Shown here: positions 44,079 through 53,545 of the stretch, in pieces
How the letters are laid out: each line of letters begins with the position of its first letter
Position numbering within the stretch: position 1 is the stretch's first letter
Assembly (NCBI GenBank): GCA_965279735.1
Contig: OZ257260.1
Coordinates: 3,348,001-3,412,000 of the forward strand
Source of the DNA: CAIUGU01 sp965279735
GTDB lineage: Bacteria; Pseudomonadota; Gammaproteobacteria; Steroidobacterales; Steroidobacteraceae
Length of the DNA: 64,000 bases
Direction: 5' to 3'
The notes under the pieces: generated by a model
What the model was told of the DNA's origin: nothing
Databases searched by the model: none
Seen by the model: only the letters and a program-made list of their open reading frames with translations
Made by a program: the position numbers and the translations under genes

Positions 44079-45757
44079 GCTTGCGCGGCTGCGACTTCAT
44101 CGCGTAACGCGCGTCGCATGATCTTGCCGACATTGGTCTTCGGCAGTTCATCCCTGAAATAGACATGTTTGGGCACCTTGTAACCGGTCAGCTCGGTATG
44201 GCAGAAGGCAATGATGTCCTGCGCCGTCAGGGCTGGATCCTTGCGGACGATAAAGACGGCGACCACTTCCCCTGACTTCTCGTCAGCCTGTGCGACAGCC
44301 GCCACTTCACGAACACCCGGGTGCCTGGCGATGACGTCTTCGATCTCGTTCGGGTACACGTTGAAGCCCGATACGTTGATCATGTCCTTCTTCCTGTCCT
44401 GGATGAAGACGAAGCCGGCATCGTTCATGTAACCGAGGTCTCCGGTGCGGAACCAGCCGCCTTCGATCATCACCTTCTCCGTTTCGTCAGGCCGCTTCCA
44501 GTAGCCCTGCATGACCTGCGGACCACGCACGCAGATTTCGCCGCTGGCGTTCAGCCCGACGTCCTTGCCGTCATCGTCGCGAATGGAGACTTCGGTCGAC
44601 GGAATAGGCAATCCGATGGAACCATTGAACTCGTTGAGATCGAAGGGATTGATGCACGCAGCGGGCGAGGTTTCGGTGAGTCCCCATGCCTGTGTCAGAA
44701 CGTTGCCGGTCACCTTCTGCCATTGGGTTGCCACGGCTTCCTGAACGGCCATGCCCCCGCCCAGCGTGATCTTGAGCTGCTTGAAATCAAGATCTGCAAA
44801 TCCCGGCGTATGGAGGAGCGCGTTGAACAATGTGTTCACGCCACTGAAAAAAGTGAACTTGAATTTCCCCAGTTCCTTGACGAAGCCGGGAAAATCGCGC
44901 GGGTTCGTGATCAGTACGTTGCGCGCGCCCAGCCGCATGAAGGCCAGGCAGTTCGCCGTCAACGAGAAGATGTGATACAGCGGCAACGATGCAATCGCGA
45001 TATCACCTCCGCCGATCGTGATCTTCGTGCCCAGCCAGGCGCAGGCCTGCAGGAGATTCGCGACCATGTTGCGATGAGTGAGGACCGCGCCTTTCGCGAT
45101 GCCTGTCGTGCCACCCGTGTACTGCAGGAACGCAGCATCTGCATGTGTCACCGCAACGGGGGTGAAGGTCAGGAACCGACCCTCGTTGAGAACCCGATTG
45201 AAGCGAACCGCATTCGGGAGATTCCAGGCAGGGACCTGCTTGCGCACATGTCGCAGCACCAGATTCGCAATCTTCGATTTGGGGAAGGAGAGCTGGTCGC
45301 CCACGCCCGTCACCATGACGGTTTTGACCGCGGTCTCGTGCAGGACTTCTTCGAGCACGTGAGCGAAGTTCTCGAGGATCAGGATCGCTTTGGCGCCTGA
45401 ATCCTGCAGCTGGTAGCTGAGCTCGCGAGCGGTGTACAGCGGATTCGTATTGACGACCGTGAGCCCGGCCCGAAGCGCTCCGAACACCGCGATGGGATAC
45501 TGGAGCAGGTTCGGCATCATCAGCGCGACACGGTCACCCTTCTTGAGACCGGCTACCTGTTGCAACCATGCAGCGAACTGCGCGGAGAGAGTGTCCAGCT
45601 GCGCATAGGTCAGGGTCCGACCCATGTTGGTGTATGCAGGCTCTGCAGCGAAGCGCTCGCAGCTTTCCGCAAACATCTCGTTGAGGGACGCGTATTCGTC
45701 CGGATTGATGTCCGCGGGCACACCGGCCGGATAGCTCTTGAGCCAGACTCTCTCCAC
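44075..45757 (-). CDS. fadD: Long-chain fatty acid-CoA ligase
   Basis: 560 residues from GTG 45757 (MERVWLKSYPAGVPADI), which matches the family start; the frame is open to 45799. AMP-binding YTGGTTGIAKGAVLTHRN lies near 205. TQAWGLTETSPAA, GWFRTGDLGYMNDAGF and NVYPNEIEDVI are the later motifs, and LPKTNVGKIMRR holds the catalytic Lys. It activates fatty acids with ATP and CoA. Convergent with hemE. Confidence 0.94.
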   Translation of the reverse strand: MERVWLKSYPAGVPADINPDEYASLNEMFAESCERFAAEPAYTNMGRTLTYAQLDTLSAQFAAWLQQVAGLKKGDRVALMMPNLLQYPIAVFGALRAGLTVVNTNPLYTARELSYQLQDSGAKAILILENFAHVLEEVLHETAVKTVMVTGVGDQLSFPKSKIANLVLRHVRKQVPAWNLPNAVRFNRVLNEGRFLTFTPVAVTHADAAFLQYTGGTTGIAKGAVLTHRNMVANLLQACAWLGTKITIGGGDIAIASLPLYHIFSLTANCLAFMRLGARNVLITNPRDFPGFVKELGKFKFTFFSGVNTLFNALLHTPGFADLDFKQLKITLGGGMAVQEAVATQWQKVTGNVLTQAWGLTETSPAACINPFDLNEFNGSIGLPIPSTEVSIRDDDGKDVGLNASGEICVRGPQVMQGYWKRPDETEKVMIEGGWFRTGDLGYMNDAGFVFIQDRKKDMINVSGFNVYPNEIEDVIARHPGVREVAAVAQADEKSGEVVAVFIVRKDPALTAQDIIAFCHTELTGYKVPKHVYFRDELPKTNVGKIMRRALRDEVAAAQA

Positions 45758-45839
45758 TTCTGTCCCCCGCTTTCGAGCCCGCAGTCTGCGCCAGCCCATC
45801 CTTTTTATCAGCTTTCGCTACACCGGTTCATGCAACGGA

Positions 45840-46571
45840 TCATCGGCCGGCGACAGCCTCGCTGGCAGCTGCGGTTTTGCGTTGCACATTGACATTTCTT
45901 TTCAGCAGCGGCGCAAGAAAAGGCCATACATTATCGAGCAGCAGCGGCTGGCCAGCCGTGTTCGGATGGAGCCCGTCATCCTGGATCAGCTCGCCACGCA
46001 GGGCTACGCCCTCCATGAAGAACGGCACCAATGCCACCTTGTAGCGTTCAGCGAGTTCCTGAAATGTGCCGTGAAACCCTGTCGTGTAAGTCGGGCCGTA
46101 ATTCGGGGGAATCTGCATGCCGACCAGCAGCACGCGCGCGCCACGGTCACTGGAAAGCTTGATCATGGCGTCCAGGTTCGCCCGCATCTGTTCGATGGGC
46201 AGTCCGCGCAGGCCATCGTTCGAACCCAGTTCCAGCACCACTACGGCCGGCTGGTGCAGTTCAAGCGCCCGCGGCAGTCGCGTACGGCCGCCCCCGGTGG
46301 TTTCACCGCTGACGCTGGCATTGACGACCTGGTATCCGTACCCTTCGGCGGCAAGCCGCTTGGCGAGCAGCGCAACCCAGCCATCTTTCACGTTGATGCC
46401 GTACCCGGCGCTCAGGCTGTCGCCAAACACCAGAACCGTCGGCGCCGCGCCCTGCGATCCGCTCACAGTGGGGCTGGCCGCATGAGCGGTTCCTGCGAGC
46501 AGGACGCACAGGGTGATCAGACAGCGCCTGAGCAGTGGCGTGAGCAACGGCTTGATCAATGAATCAATCAT
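45840..46571 (-). CDS. tesA: Periplasmic SGNH esterase/thioesterase (TesA-like)
   Basis: 243 residues with a signal peptide ending near GTAHA. Catalytic blocks are VFGDSLSAGYG (Ser), NASVSGETTGGG (Gly), LELGSNDGLRG (Asn) and QDDGLHPNTAGQ (Asp/His). The family includes acyl-CoA thioesterase I/lysophospholipase L1 and arylesterases. ATG 46571 shares two bases with the divergent ABC ATPase start; TTG codons at 46559 and 46547 are later alternatives. It carries a charged C-terminal extension. Confidence 0.9.
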   Translation of the reverse strand: MIDSLIKPLLTPLLRRCLITLCVLLAGTAHAASPTVSGSQGAAPTVLVFGDSLSAGYGINVKDGWVALLAKRLAAEGYGYQVVNASVSGETTGGGRTRLPRALELHQPAVVVLELGSNDGLRGLPIEQMRANLDAMIKLSSDRGARVLLVGMQIPPNYGPTYTTGFHGTFQELAERYKVALVPFFMEGVALRGELIQDDGLHPNTAGQPLLLDNVWPFLAPLLKRNVNVQRKTAAASEAVAGR

Positions 46572-47280
46572 GAATGCATCTGCGAATAAGGTTCACGTGA
46601 CACCCGCAACTACCCCGGCCATCGTCCTCAAGACGGAAAACTTAAGCAAGCAGGTTAGCAGCCCTGACGGAACGCTGACCATTCTCGACGGGGTAAGTTT
46701 CGAGGTAGTTGCCGGAGAAACGGTCGCGATCGTTGGCGCCTCGGGCGCCGGCAAGTCAACGCTGCTGGCTTTGCTCGCGGGCCTGGATGAGCCGTCATCC
46801 GGTCGCACCTGGCTCAATGGGTCGGATCTCACAGTTCTGGATGAAGACGGCAGGGCAGCGGTCCGTGCCAAACACGTCGGCTTCGTCTTCCAGAGTTTCC
46901 ATCTGCTCGCATCGCTCACGGCGCTGGAGAACGTCATGCTCCCGCTCGAGCTGGCAGGGCGAAGCAATGCGCGGGCCACCGCGCTCGAAGTATTGGAGAG
47001 AGTCGGATTGGGTCCGCGCTCCGGCCACTATCCGCGGCAGCTTTCGGGCGGCGAGCAGCAGCGGGTCGCCATCGCGAGGGCTTTCGTGACACGGCCCGCC
47101 GTCCTCTTTGCCGATGAGCCCACAGGCAATCTGGATGCAGCGACAGGCCAGAAGATCATCGAGCTGCTGTTTGAATTGAACCGCGGCGGCCAGACAACGC
47201 TGATTCTGGTCACGCACGACAACGCCATTGCCGAGCGCTGCGGCCGCATCATCCGTCTGGATGCAGGACGACTCGCATGA
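46570..47280 (+). CDS. ybbA: ABC transporter ATP-binding protein, YbbA/LolD-like
   Basis: 236 residues from ATG 46570. Walker A GASGAGKSTLLALLAG, Q-loop VFQSFHLLASLTALENVMLP, signature LSGGEQQRVAIARA, Walker B VLFADEPTGNLD and the H-loop VTHDN are all intact. It works with the FtsX-type permease that overlaps it by 4 nt. The divergent pairing with tesA is conserved in gammaproteobacteria. The substrate of this family is not established; lipoprotein or lipid handling is often suggested. Confidence 0.9.
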   Translation: MNASANKVHVTPATTPAIVLKTENLSKQVSSPDGTLTILDGVSFEVVAGETVAIVGASGAGKSTLLALLAGLDEPSSGRTWLNGSDLTVLDEDGRAAVRAKHVGFVFQSFHLLASLTALENVMLPLELAGRSNARATALEVLERVGLGPRSGHYPRQLSGGEQQRVAIARAFVTRPAVLFADEPTGNLDAATGQKIIELLFELNRGGQTTLILVTHDNAIAERCGRIIRLDAGRLA

Positions 47281-49772
47281 TCAAGGCCTTGCGCTTCGCG
47301 CTCCTGACGCTGGTCCGTGACTGGAAGTCGGGCGAACTCGCCGTCATGGGTTTCGCATTGCTGGTGGCCGTCACTTCGCTGACAGCCGTCGGATTCTTCA
47401 CCAGTCGGGTCAGCGCAACGGTCAATCAGCAGGCAGGCGAAGTGCTTGCCGCGGACCTGCGCCTGCGCTCGGGGCGGCCCATTGATCCCCGGTACTTCGA
47501 AATCGGCACTGAAAACGGTCTACGGACTGCTGAGGTGCAATCGCTTCCCAGCGTGATTTTCCACGGCGAAACGAATGCGCTGACAACCATTCGCGCAGTG
47601 TCGGCCAGTTATCCATTGCGCGGCCGCGTGAAGATTGCGGACGAGCCTTACGGCCTCGCGCGCGAAACCAGCGAGATTCCGGCAAGGGGCGAGGTGTGGG
47701 TCGAGTCGCGATTGCTCGCACGTCTGGAGGCCGGCATTGGTACGCAACTCACTATCGGCGCATTGCCGTTCACCGTCACGCAGGTACTCGACTACCGGCC
47801 CGACCAGGGCTCACAGTTCATCGACCTCGCGCCTTCACTCATCATCAATCTTGAAGACTTGCCAGCAACGTCCCTTGTCCAACCGGGCAGTCGCGTCAAC
47901 TACGTTGCACTGTTTGCCGGAGATCCTGCCCAGGTGGCGGCAACGAAGACTGCCCTTGAAGCCATCAAGCAACCGGCTGAGCGACTGGTCGATATCAACG
48001 AGGCCAGTCCGCAGATCCGGTCCGCCATCGACCGGGCGGGGCGCTTCCTGAACCTGGCTTCGCTGGTGAGCGTGCTCCTCGCAGCAGTAGCCGTTGCCAT
48101 GGCGGCTCGACGTTATGCGGCACGGCATCTCGATTCCGTTGCATTGCTGAAAAGCATGGGCGCGTCGCAGAATCTCGTGCTGCAGATCAGCGTCTTTGAA
48201 CTGCTGTTCCTCGCGATTGCAGCAGCGGTCATCGGCACGGCCCTCGGCTACGTAGCGCAGGAAGGCATTTATCTTCTGCTGAAGGACCTGGTGCGTGGCG
48301 AATTGCCGCCTCCCTCGTTCGACAGTGCATGGCTTGGGCTGGTGGTGTCGATCGCGGTGCTGACCGGCTTTGCGCTCCCACCTCTGTTGCAGCTCAGGTT
48401 CACGCCGCCCGCGCGTGTGCTGCGGAAGAATGTCGAGCCGCCGGCGCTGCGCTATTCCCTCGTTTACGGGCTTGCAGGTGGATCCATCTTCGCGATGCTC
48501 CTCTGGATGGCGCGGGATGTTCAGCTCGTCACGTATGTTGTCGGCGGCGCGCTAGCGACCATCATCGTGCTGTTCGGAGCCGGCTGGCTGCTGGTGCGTG
48601 CGCTGTCGAAATTCCGTGGCGGCGTCGGTGTTGCCTGGCGCTATGGCCTTGCGAACATTTCCCGCCGTGGGTCCGAAAGCATCGTCCAGATCATGGCGTT
48701 CGGTCTCGGCCTCATGGTGCTGCTGTTGCTGGCTGTGGTACGCAATGACCTGATGGCCGAATGGCAGGCAACACTGAAGGAGGGTGCGCCCAATCATTTC
48801 CTGATCAACATCCGGCCTGACGAAGCAGAAGGAGTCGCGGACTTCTTCACAGGCATCGGCGTCACGCGCCCGGAGATGGTGCCCATGGTTCGTGCGCGCC
48901 TCACGCACATCAACGACAAGCCGGTACAGGAGTTGAAATTCAGCAATCAGGAAGAAGCCGAAGACCGCTTCGACGGTGAATCGAATCTCACCTGGGCTGC
49001 CGATCTCAAGGATGACAACAAGCTGCTGTCGGGTTCGTGGTGGAAGGAAGGCGACGGCGGTGGGCCCCGGGTATCAGCGGAATCGAGGGTGGCCGCAGAG
49101 CTCGAACTGAAGGTGGGCGATACGGTGACCTACGACGTAGGCGGCGAACCGGTCGTGGCGACTTTAAGCAGCATCCGCGAAGTGCAGTGGGATTCCTTCC
49201 AGCCGAATTTCTTCATGGTGTTCTCGCCTGGAGCAATTGATGCTTCGGCTGGCACGTACATCACGAGCGTGCACCTGGACCAGCAGCAGCGCCGCTCGCT
49301 CGTCGATCTTGTGCGGAAATATCCCGAAGTTACCGCCATCGACATCGAGGCGATCCTGAACCAGGTGCGTTCCGTCATGGATCGCGCATCGCTGGCCGTT
49401 CAATACGTGTTCCTCTTTACGGTGCTGGCAGGAATCGCCGTTCTGCTGGCAGCCATCCAGACCACCCGTGATGAGCGTCGCTATGAAAGCGCGATGCTGC
49501 GGACATTCGGTGCCAGCAGGCGAGTCGTGTTGATGGGGGTTGCCGCGGAGTTTTCGGCTCTCGGCCTGCTTTCCGGCGTGCTCGCTGCCACGGGCGCCAC
49601 GGTTGCGGGATACCTGTTGGCCACGCAAGTACTCGACCTGCAGTATCACTTTCCATCGGGCGTCTGGCTCTTTGGACTCGCCGGGGGTGTGCTGCTCGTT
49701 GGGGTGAGCGGTACGCTGGCGACGCGCTCCGTCGTCAGTCATCCACCCGTGACGACGCTTCGACAAGGCTGA
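47277..49772 (+). CDS. ybbP: ABC transporter permease, YbbP-like (FtsX/MacB domains)
   Basis: 831 residues. One N-terminal helix, a large periplasmic domain (about 45-255), then two FtsX-type three-helix blocks and a final four-helix FtsX domain near 700-825. SVALLKSMGASQNLVL and YESAMLRTFGASRRVVL are the repeated FtsX coupling motifs next to a helix. It partners the upstream ATPase. Full length for the YbbP family. Confidence 0.9.
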   Translation: MIKALRFALLTLVRDWKSGELAVMGFALLVAVTSLTAVGFFTSRVSATVNQQAGEVLAADLRLRSGRPIDPRYFEIGTENGLRTAEVQSLPSVIFHGETNALTTIRAVSASYPLRGRVKIADEPYGLARETSEIPARGEVWVESRLLARLEAGIGTQLTIGALPFTVTQVLDYRPDQGSQFIDLAPSLIINLEDLPATSLVQPGSRVNYVALFAGDPAQVAATKTALEAIKQPAERLVDINEASPQIRSAIDRAGRFLNLASLVSVLLAAVAVAMAARRYAARHLDSVALLKSMGASQNLVLQISVFELLFLAIAAAVIGTALGYVAQEGIYLLLKDLVRGELPPPSFDSAWLGLVVSIAVLTGFALPPLLQLRFTPPARVLRKNVEPPALRYSLVYGLAGGSIFAMLLWMARDVQLVTYVVGGALATIIVLFGAGWLLVRALSKFRGGVGVAWRYGLANISRRGSESIVQIMAFGLGLMVLLLLAVVRNDLMAEWQATLKEGAPNHFLINIRPDEAEGVADFFTGIGVTRPEMVPMVRARLTHINDKPVQELKFSNQEEAEDRFDGESNLTWAADLKDDNKLLSGSWWKEGDGGGPRVSAESRVAAELELKVGDTVTYDVGGEPVVATLSSIREVQWDSFQPNFFMVFSPGAIDASAGTYITSVHLDQQQRRSLVDLVRKYPEVTAIDIEAILNQVRSVMDRASLAVQYVFLFTVLAGIAVLLAAIQTTRDERRYESAMLRTFGASRRVVLMGVAAEFSALGLLSGVLAATGATVAGYLLATQVLDLQYHFPSGVWLFGLAGGVLLVGVSGTLATRSVVSHPPVTTLRQG

Positions 49773-49797
49773 AGATCTCGTTATCCCGGCGCTAGCT

Positions 49798-49825
49798 TGG
49801 TGCAGGACAGCAGCTCCCTGCACCA
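49798..49825 (+). terminator. Hairpin after the ABC operon, possible terminator
   Basis: TGGTGCAGG (49798-49806) pairs exactly with CCTGCACCA (49817-49825) around a 10-nt loop, followed by a pyrimidine-rich GTCTTGCTTCTTGTT. The stem is good but the tail is not a pure T-tract. Confidence 0.5.
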
Positions 49826-49912
49826 GTCTTGCTTCTTGTTGATTGAAAATCCTTGAGGCAGACTGAACGCGTGACATCTAAAGTTTTCGCGTCATCACTT
49901 CAGGCCGGGCAT

Positions 49913-51283
49913 ATGAACGTCATCACGAATACACAACGCTCCGCTGCTTTGTCGGGCTGCTTGCTGGCGGCAATTCTCGCGACGGGTCAGGCGCAAGCGC
50001 AGCAGCCGCTCGACAGCTTGATTGATGCACAAATGCCTGCGCTGCTCACTACCTATAAGTCGCTGCACGCGGCACCCGAGCTGTCCCACTACGAAATCAA
50101 GACGTCTGCCTTCCTGGCGAAGGAGCTGCGTGCTCTTGGCTTCACGGTCACCGAACGCATCGGCAAGTTCACCCGGCCGGAATGGGTGGGCTATGGTATC
50201 GCTGCCGTACTCAAGAATGGCGAAGGCCCTGTGGTGCTTGTCCGTACGGATATGGACGCGTTACCCGTCGAGGAAAAAACCGGCCTGCCGTACGCGAGTA
50301 CGTTGAAGGTAAAGAACGACGTGGGGCAGGAAGTCGGCGTGATGCATGCCTGCGGTCACGACATTCACATGACGACGATGCTTGGCACGGCGAAGGCGTT
50401 GGTGCAGATGAAGGACAGCTGGCGCGGAACCCTCGTGCTGATCGGCCAGCCGGCAGAAGAAACCATCGACGGTGCCCGCGCGATGCTCGAAGGCGGGCTC
50501 TACGAAAAGATTCCGAAGATCGACTACGCCATCGCGCTTCATGACAACGCCGATTTCGAAGCGGGCAAAGTGGGTGTGGTTCCGGGTTACGCGATGGCGA
50601 GCGCAACGTCTGTCGATATCACTGTGCGAGGTGTCGGCGGGCACGGCTCAAGACCCGATCGCACGAAGGATCCCGTCGTGCTTGCGGCCCAGATCGTCAA
50701 CGCGCTGCAGACCATTGTCAGCCGCGAGAATTCACCGCTCGATCCTGCTGTGGTGACCGTAGGTTCCATCCACGGCGGCACGCGTTACAACATCATCCCT
50801 GATGAAGTGAAGCTGCAGCTCACCGTAAGGACGTACAAGGAAGACGTACGCAAGAACCTGCTTGCTTCCATCGAGCGTGTCGCTAAGGGCACTGCGCTGG
50901 CTGCCGGGGTTCCCCCAGAACTGGCTCCCATTGTCCAGGCCAGCCAGAGCGAATTCACTCCATCGCAATACAACGATCCGGCGCTGACGGAAAGGCTGTC
51001 CGGGGTATTCACGAAAGTTCTTGGAGCTGACAATGTGGTCGCGGTTGCGCCAGTCATGGCCAGCGAGGATTTCGGTCGCTTTGCACTCGATGGCAACCAG
51101 ATTCCGGCCACGATGTTCTGGCTGGGTGCCATCGATCCGAAAACCGTTGCCGAGAGCAAAAGAACAGGCGTTCCCCTTGCAGGCTCGCTCCATTCCCCTT
51201 TCTTTGCGCCTTTGCCCGAGCCGACGCTGCGTACCGGCATCAAGGCAATGACTTCGGCGGTGCTCGAGCTGATGAAAAAGTGA
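49913..51283 (+). CDS. Exported M20 family amidohydrolase/peptidase
   Basis: 456 residues from ATG 49913, with a signal peptide ending near GQAQAQ. Metal and catalytic motifs are VLVRTDMDALPVEE, VMHACGHDIHMTTML and GQPAEET (Glu pair), then a dimerisation domain and a final His in LHSPFF. This is the aminoacylase/hippurate hydrolase subtype, which cleaves N-acylated amino acids or dipeptides. It lies 4 nt before the PrnB-like gene, so the two are probably co-transcribed. Substrate unknown. Confidence 0.88.
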   Translation: MNVITNTQRSAALSGCLLAAILATGQAQAQQPLDSLIDAQMPALLTTYKSLHAAPELSHYEIKTSAFLAKELRALGFTVTERIGKFTRPEWVGYGIAAVLKNGEGPVVLVRTDMDALPVEEKTGLPYASTLKVKNDVGQEVGVMHACGHDIHMTTMLGTAKALVQMKDSWRGTLVLIGQPAEETIDGARAMLEGGLYEKIPKIDYAIALHDNADFEAGKVGVVPGYAMASATSVDITVRGVGGHGSRPDRTKDPVVLAAQIVNALQTIVSRENSPLDPAVVTVGSIHGGTRYNIIPDEVKLQLTVRTYKEDVRKNLLASIERVAKGTALAAGVPPELAPIVQASQSEFTPSQYNDPALTERLSGVFTKVLGADNVVAVAPVMASEDFGRFALDGNQIPATMFWLGAIDPKTVAESKRTGVPLAGSLHSPFFAPLPEPTLRTGIKAMTSAVLELMKK

Positions 51284-51287
51284 AGGT

Positions 51288-52466
51288 ATGACTGCCAAAG
51301 CCCAGGCCTTCGACAACTGGATCCGCACATCTTTCGTCGAGATCAACACATCGCTTGAGGAGCTTTATTTTGCGCAGGAGGATCGCAGCGATACTTCGGT
51401 CGCAGGAGCTGCGCTCAAGGCCTGTCTTCGCGACGAAGGTCACGTTCATGTCGTCGCCCTGCTGGCCGAAGGTAACACCGGCGACGGCTTTGAAAGTGGT
51501 TTCGGAGTCCTCGGCAATGTGGGGATGTATCTGGCGGCACTGCGGCGCCATGAGTTGACGAACCCCGCACGCGAGGACAGGTCGCCGTTTCCTGAAGCCT
51601 CTTCGCTCGCTTTGCATGTCGGCGCATCGCTTGGCATGGCGCCCCGATTCTCCACTGCGCATCTCGCGACCCACAACGTTGCCGTTGCCGGTATCCGCAA
51701 GAGCTTCACTTCCCTGCCCGATGAGTTTCTCTTCATAGACGAGAACACCCGCGGCATATTCTCGTTGCAGATGGTGGCGGAGGCCCTCACGCGAATCATT
51801 CATGTGGGGGTATCGAGCCCCGTGGTTGACGTCCTGTTTTCGGCGGCCCGGCAGGCACTGAAAGACGTGATTCATTTCAATGCCCGGCTGATGGACAACC
51901 TCGATGTACAGCGCTTCTTCTTCTGCGTCCGCCCCTACTACAAGCCGTATCGCGTCGGGCGTCAGGAGTATCGGGGTGCCAATGCGGGCGATTTTTCCGG
52001 CATCAACGAGATCGATCTACTGCTGGGTGTGTGTCGGGCCAATGATCCGTACTATGCGCAGCTCCTGGTCGACAAGATGCTGTTCATGCTGCCCGCCGAC
52101 CAGGCGCGGTTACGGGAATGCATGACCTACACCAGCCTGCTGGACCAGCTTCTTGCGCTGGCGGAGCGTCATTCGAGCGAAGAGTGGTTCCAGCAGAACG
52201 TGCGTGCCTATCTGGAGGTTTGCGACCTGTTCGGCCAGTCGGCAGTCCAGCATCACGACGGGCTGGTCAGGAGATTCATCGAGGGGCCGGCGGCGGGCAT
52301 CAAGGAGGAGCGTCTCGAGGGCATCACCGCCAGTGGTCCGCCGCTGCCTGTGCTTCTACGGGCGCTCGAATCTCTGCGCGATCTGCGCATTGCCGCGAAC
52401 CGCAGCGATCTCGCCACTCGTCACGCAGATTTCGTCAAGTTGCGAAAGGCTATTGGCGTTCACTGA
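51288..52466 (+). CDS. PrnB-like protein (DUF1864, indoleamine-dioxygenase superfamily)
   Basis: 392 residues, all-helical, no signal peptide. Two segments resemble PrnB, the heme enzyme that rearranges 7-chlorotryptophan in pyrrolnitrin synthesis: SFTSLPDEFLFIDEN (near 139-153; PrnB has a similar S.TGLPDE) and VRPYYKPYRVGRQEYRGA (214-231; PrnB has LRPFYEPIRVGGQSYLG). A candidate proximal heme His lies in QHHDG (residues 321-325). No prnA, prnC or prnD is near, so pyrrolnitrin synthesis is unlikely. It may oxidise an indole or amino-acid compound; that is inference. It follows the M20 gene by 4 nt and is convergent with the LysR gene. Confidence 0.75.
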   Translation: MTAKAQAFDNWIRTSFVEINTSLEELYFAQEDRSDTSVAGAALKACLRDEGHVHVVALLAEGNTGDGFESGFGVLGNVGMYLAALRRHELTNPAREDRSPFPEASSLALHVGASLGMAPRFSTAHLATHNVAVAGIRKSFTSLPDEFLFIDENTRGIFSLQMVAEALTRIIHVGVSSPVVDVLFSAARQALKDVIHFNARLMDNLDVQRFFFCVRPYYKPYRVGRQEYRGANAGDFSGINEIDLLLGVCRANDPYYAQLLVDKMLFMLPADQARLRECMTYTSLLDQLLALAERHSSEEWFQQNVRAYLEVCDLFGQSAVQHHDGLVRRFIEGPAAGIKEERLEGITASGPPLPVLLRALESLRDLRIAANRSDLATRHADFVKLRKAIGVH

Positions 52467-52494
52467 CCGGACGCGCGCCGCATCCATCAGGATG

Positions 52495-53409
52495 CTACGT
52501 GCTCAGGCTCGATTCCATGTGCGAAGCGACTAGTGCGTCCGTCACCACCTTCAGCAAGGTACTGTTCATGCGCTGCTTCTGGATGGCGATGCCACCCGCC
52601 GCTTCATAGCGATAGACCTCGGGACGAATGGCGCGCAGCTCGCCTTTCTGCCGCCAGGAAGCCGCCACGTGCTCGGACAGGTAGCCGATGAAGTGGCCCG
52701 ACAGGACGTAGAAGACGGATCCTTCCGAAGAACGGGTCAGGGTGGCACGAGCGGGATCGAGGGGCTTCTGCTTGTCGGCGTCGAAATGATGCATGACCGC
52801 CTGGCATTTCCGAAGCTCTCCCGCCGTGATGGTCCGGTCGCTGCGTGTGAACAGGGGATGTGATCGCGCGCAATACAGATTGGCCGGAACAGTGAACAGC
52901 GGGATGACATTGACCTTGCTGGACTTGAGCTGGATGGCGCCGATCGCCAGGTCATAACGACCGTCGAGCACGCCGTTTTCGATCTCCTGTTGATGATCCA
53001 GATGAATTTCCACCTGGATGTCAGGGCTCTGTTCGCGAATGCGGGCAATGGCTTTCGGCACGCCAACAAGATTCGGAAACCGCGACAGGATATGCGGCAT
53101 GCCAATGCGCACATGCCCCGCAAGGTGCTGGCGGATCTCGGCCACCGCACTCGCGAATCCCGCCAGGTATCGCTCAAGCGTCTGTGTCGCCTGGAACAAC
53201 TGCTCTCCCGAGGGCGTGAGCTTGAATCCGGCGCGTCCTCGAACGCACAGGGGAAAGCCGAGGCGTTCCTCAAGCGCCTTCACGTGGTTGCTGATGGTGG
53301 GCTGGTTGAGTTCCAGCGCCGCTTCGGCCGCCGTGAAACCCTTCAGCCGCGCTACTTCGTGGAAGACGCGCAGCAGCCGCAGGTCGTTCGGATTGAGGCG
53401 TTTCAGCAT
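52495..53409 (-). CDS. LysR-type transcriptional regulator
   Basis: 304 residues from ATG 53409 (GTG 53418 also possible). The N-terminal winged helix reads LNPNDLRLLRVFHEVARLKG, then FTAAEAALELNQPTISNHVKALEERLG, the LysR recognition helix. The C-terminal effector domain has two alpha/beta lobes. It faces away from the TonB receptor gene with about 136 nt between starts, and probably controls this cluster in response to its substrate. Confidence 0.92.
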   Translation of the reverse strand: MLKRLNPNDLRLLRVFHEVARLKGFTAAEAALELNQPTISNHVKALEERLGFPLCVRGRAGFKLTPSGEQLFQATQTLERYLAGFASAVAEIRQHLAGHVRIGMPHILSRFPNLVGVPKAIARIREQSPDIQVEIHLDHQQEIENGVLDGRYDLAIGAIQLKSSKVNVIPLFTVPANLYCARSHPLFTRSDRTITAGELRKCQAVMHHFDADKQKPLDPARATLTRSSEGSVFYVLSGHFIGYLSEHVAASWRQKGELRAIRPEVYRYEAAGGIAIQKQRMNSTLLKVVTDALVASHMESSLST

Positions 53410-53545
53410 GGGGTGCACGGATACATCGGCCTGCTCAATGTTTCGATTGAAAACATAGCATGGTTAAGTTGCACGGTGACATGGAAAGATCATGGCCGTC
53501 CCCCGAGCCTTTGCCGGGGCTAGCAGCGCGTATGGAGTTTCAGCC
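53410..53545. promoter_or_regulatory. Divergent control region between lysR and the TonB receptor gene
   Basis: 136 nt. It contains the A/T-rich segment CAATGTTTCGATTGAAAACA and CATAGCATGG (53437-53464), the most likely place for LysR binding and two back-to-back promoters. No clear T-N11-A palindrome could be fixed by eye. GGAG precedes the ATG at 53546. Confidence 0.4.

Noticed and set aside
51288..52466. Complete pyrrolnitrin biosynthesis cluster
   Set aside because: Only the PrnB-like gene is present; no flavin halogenases or Rieske oxygenase are encoded nearby.
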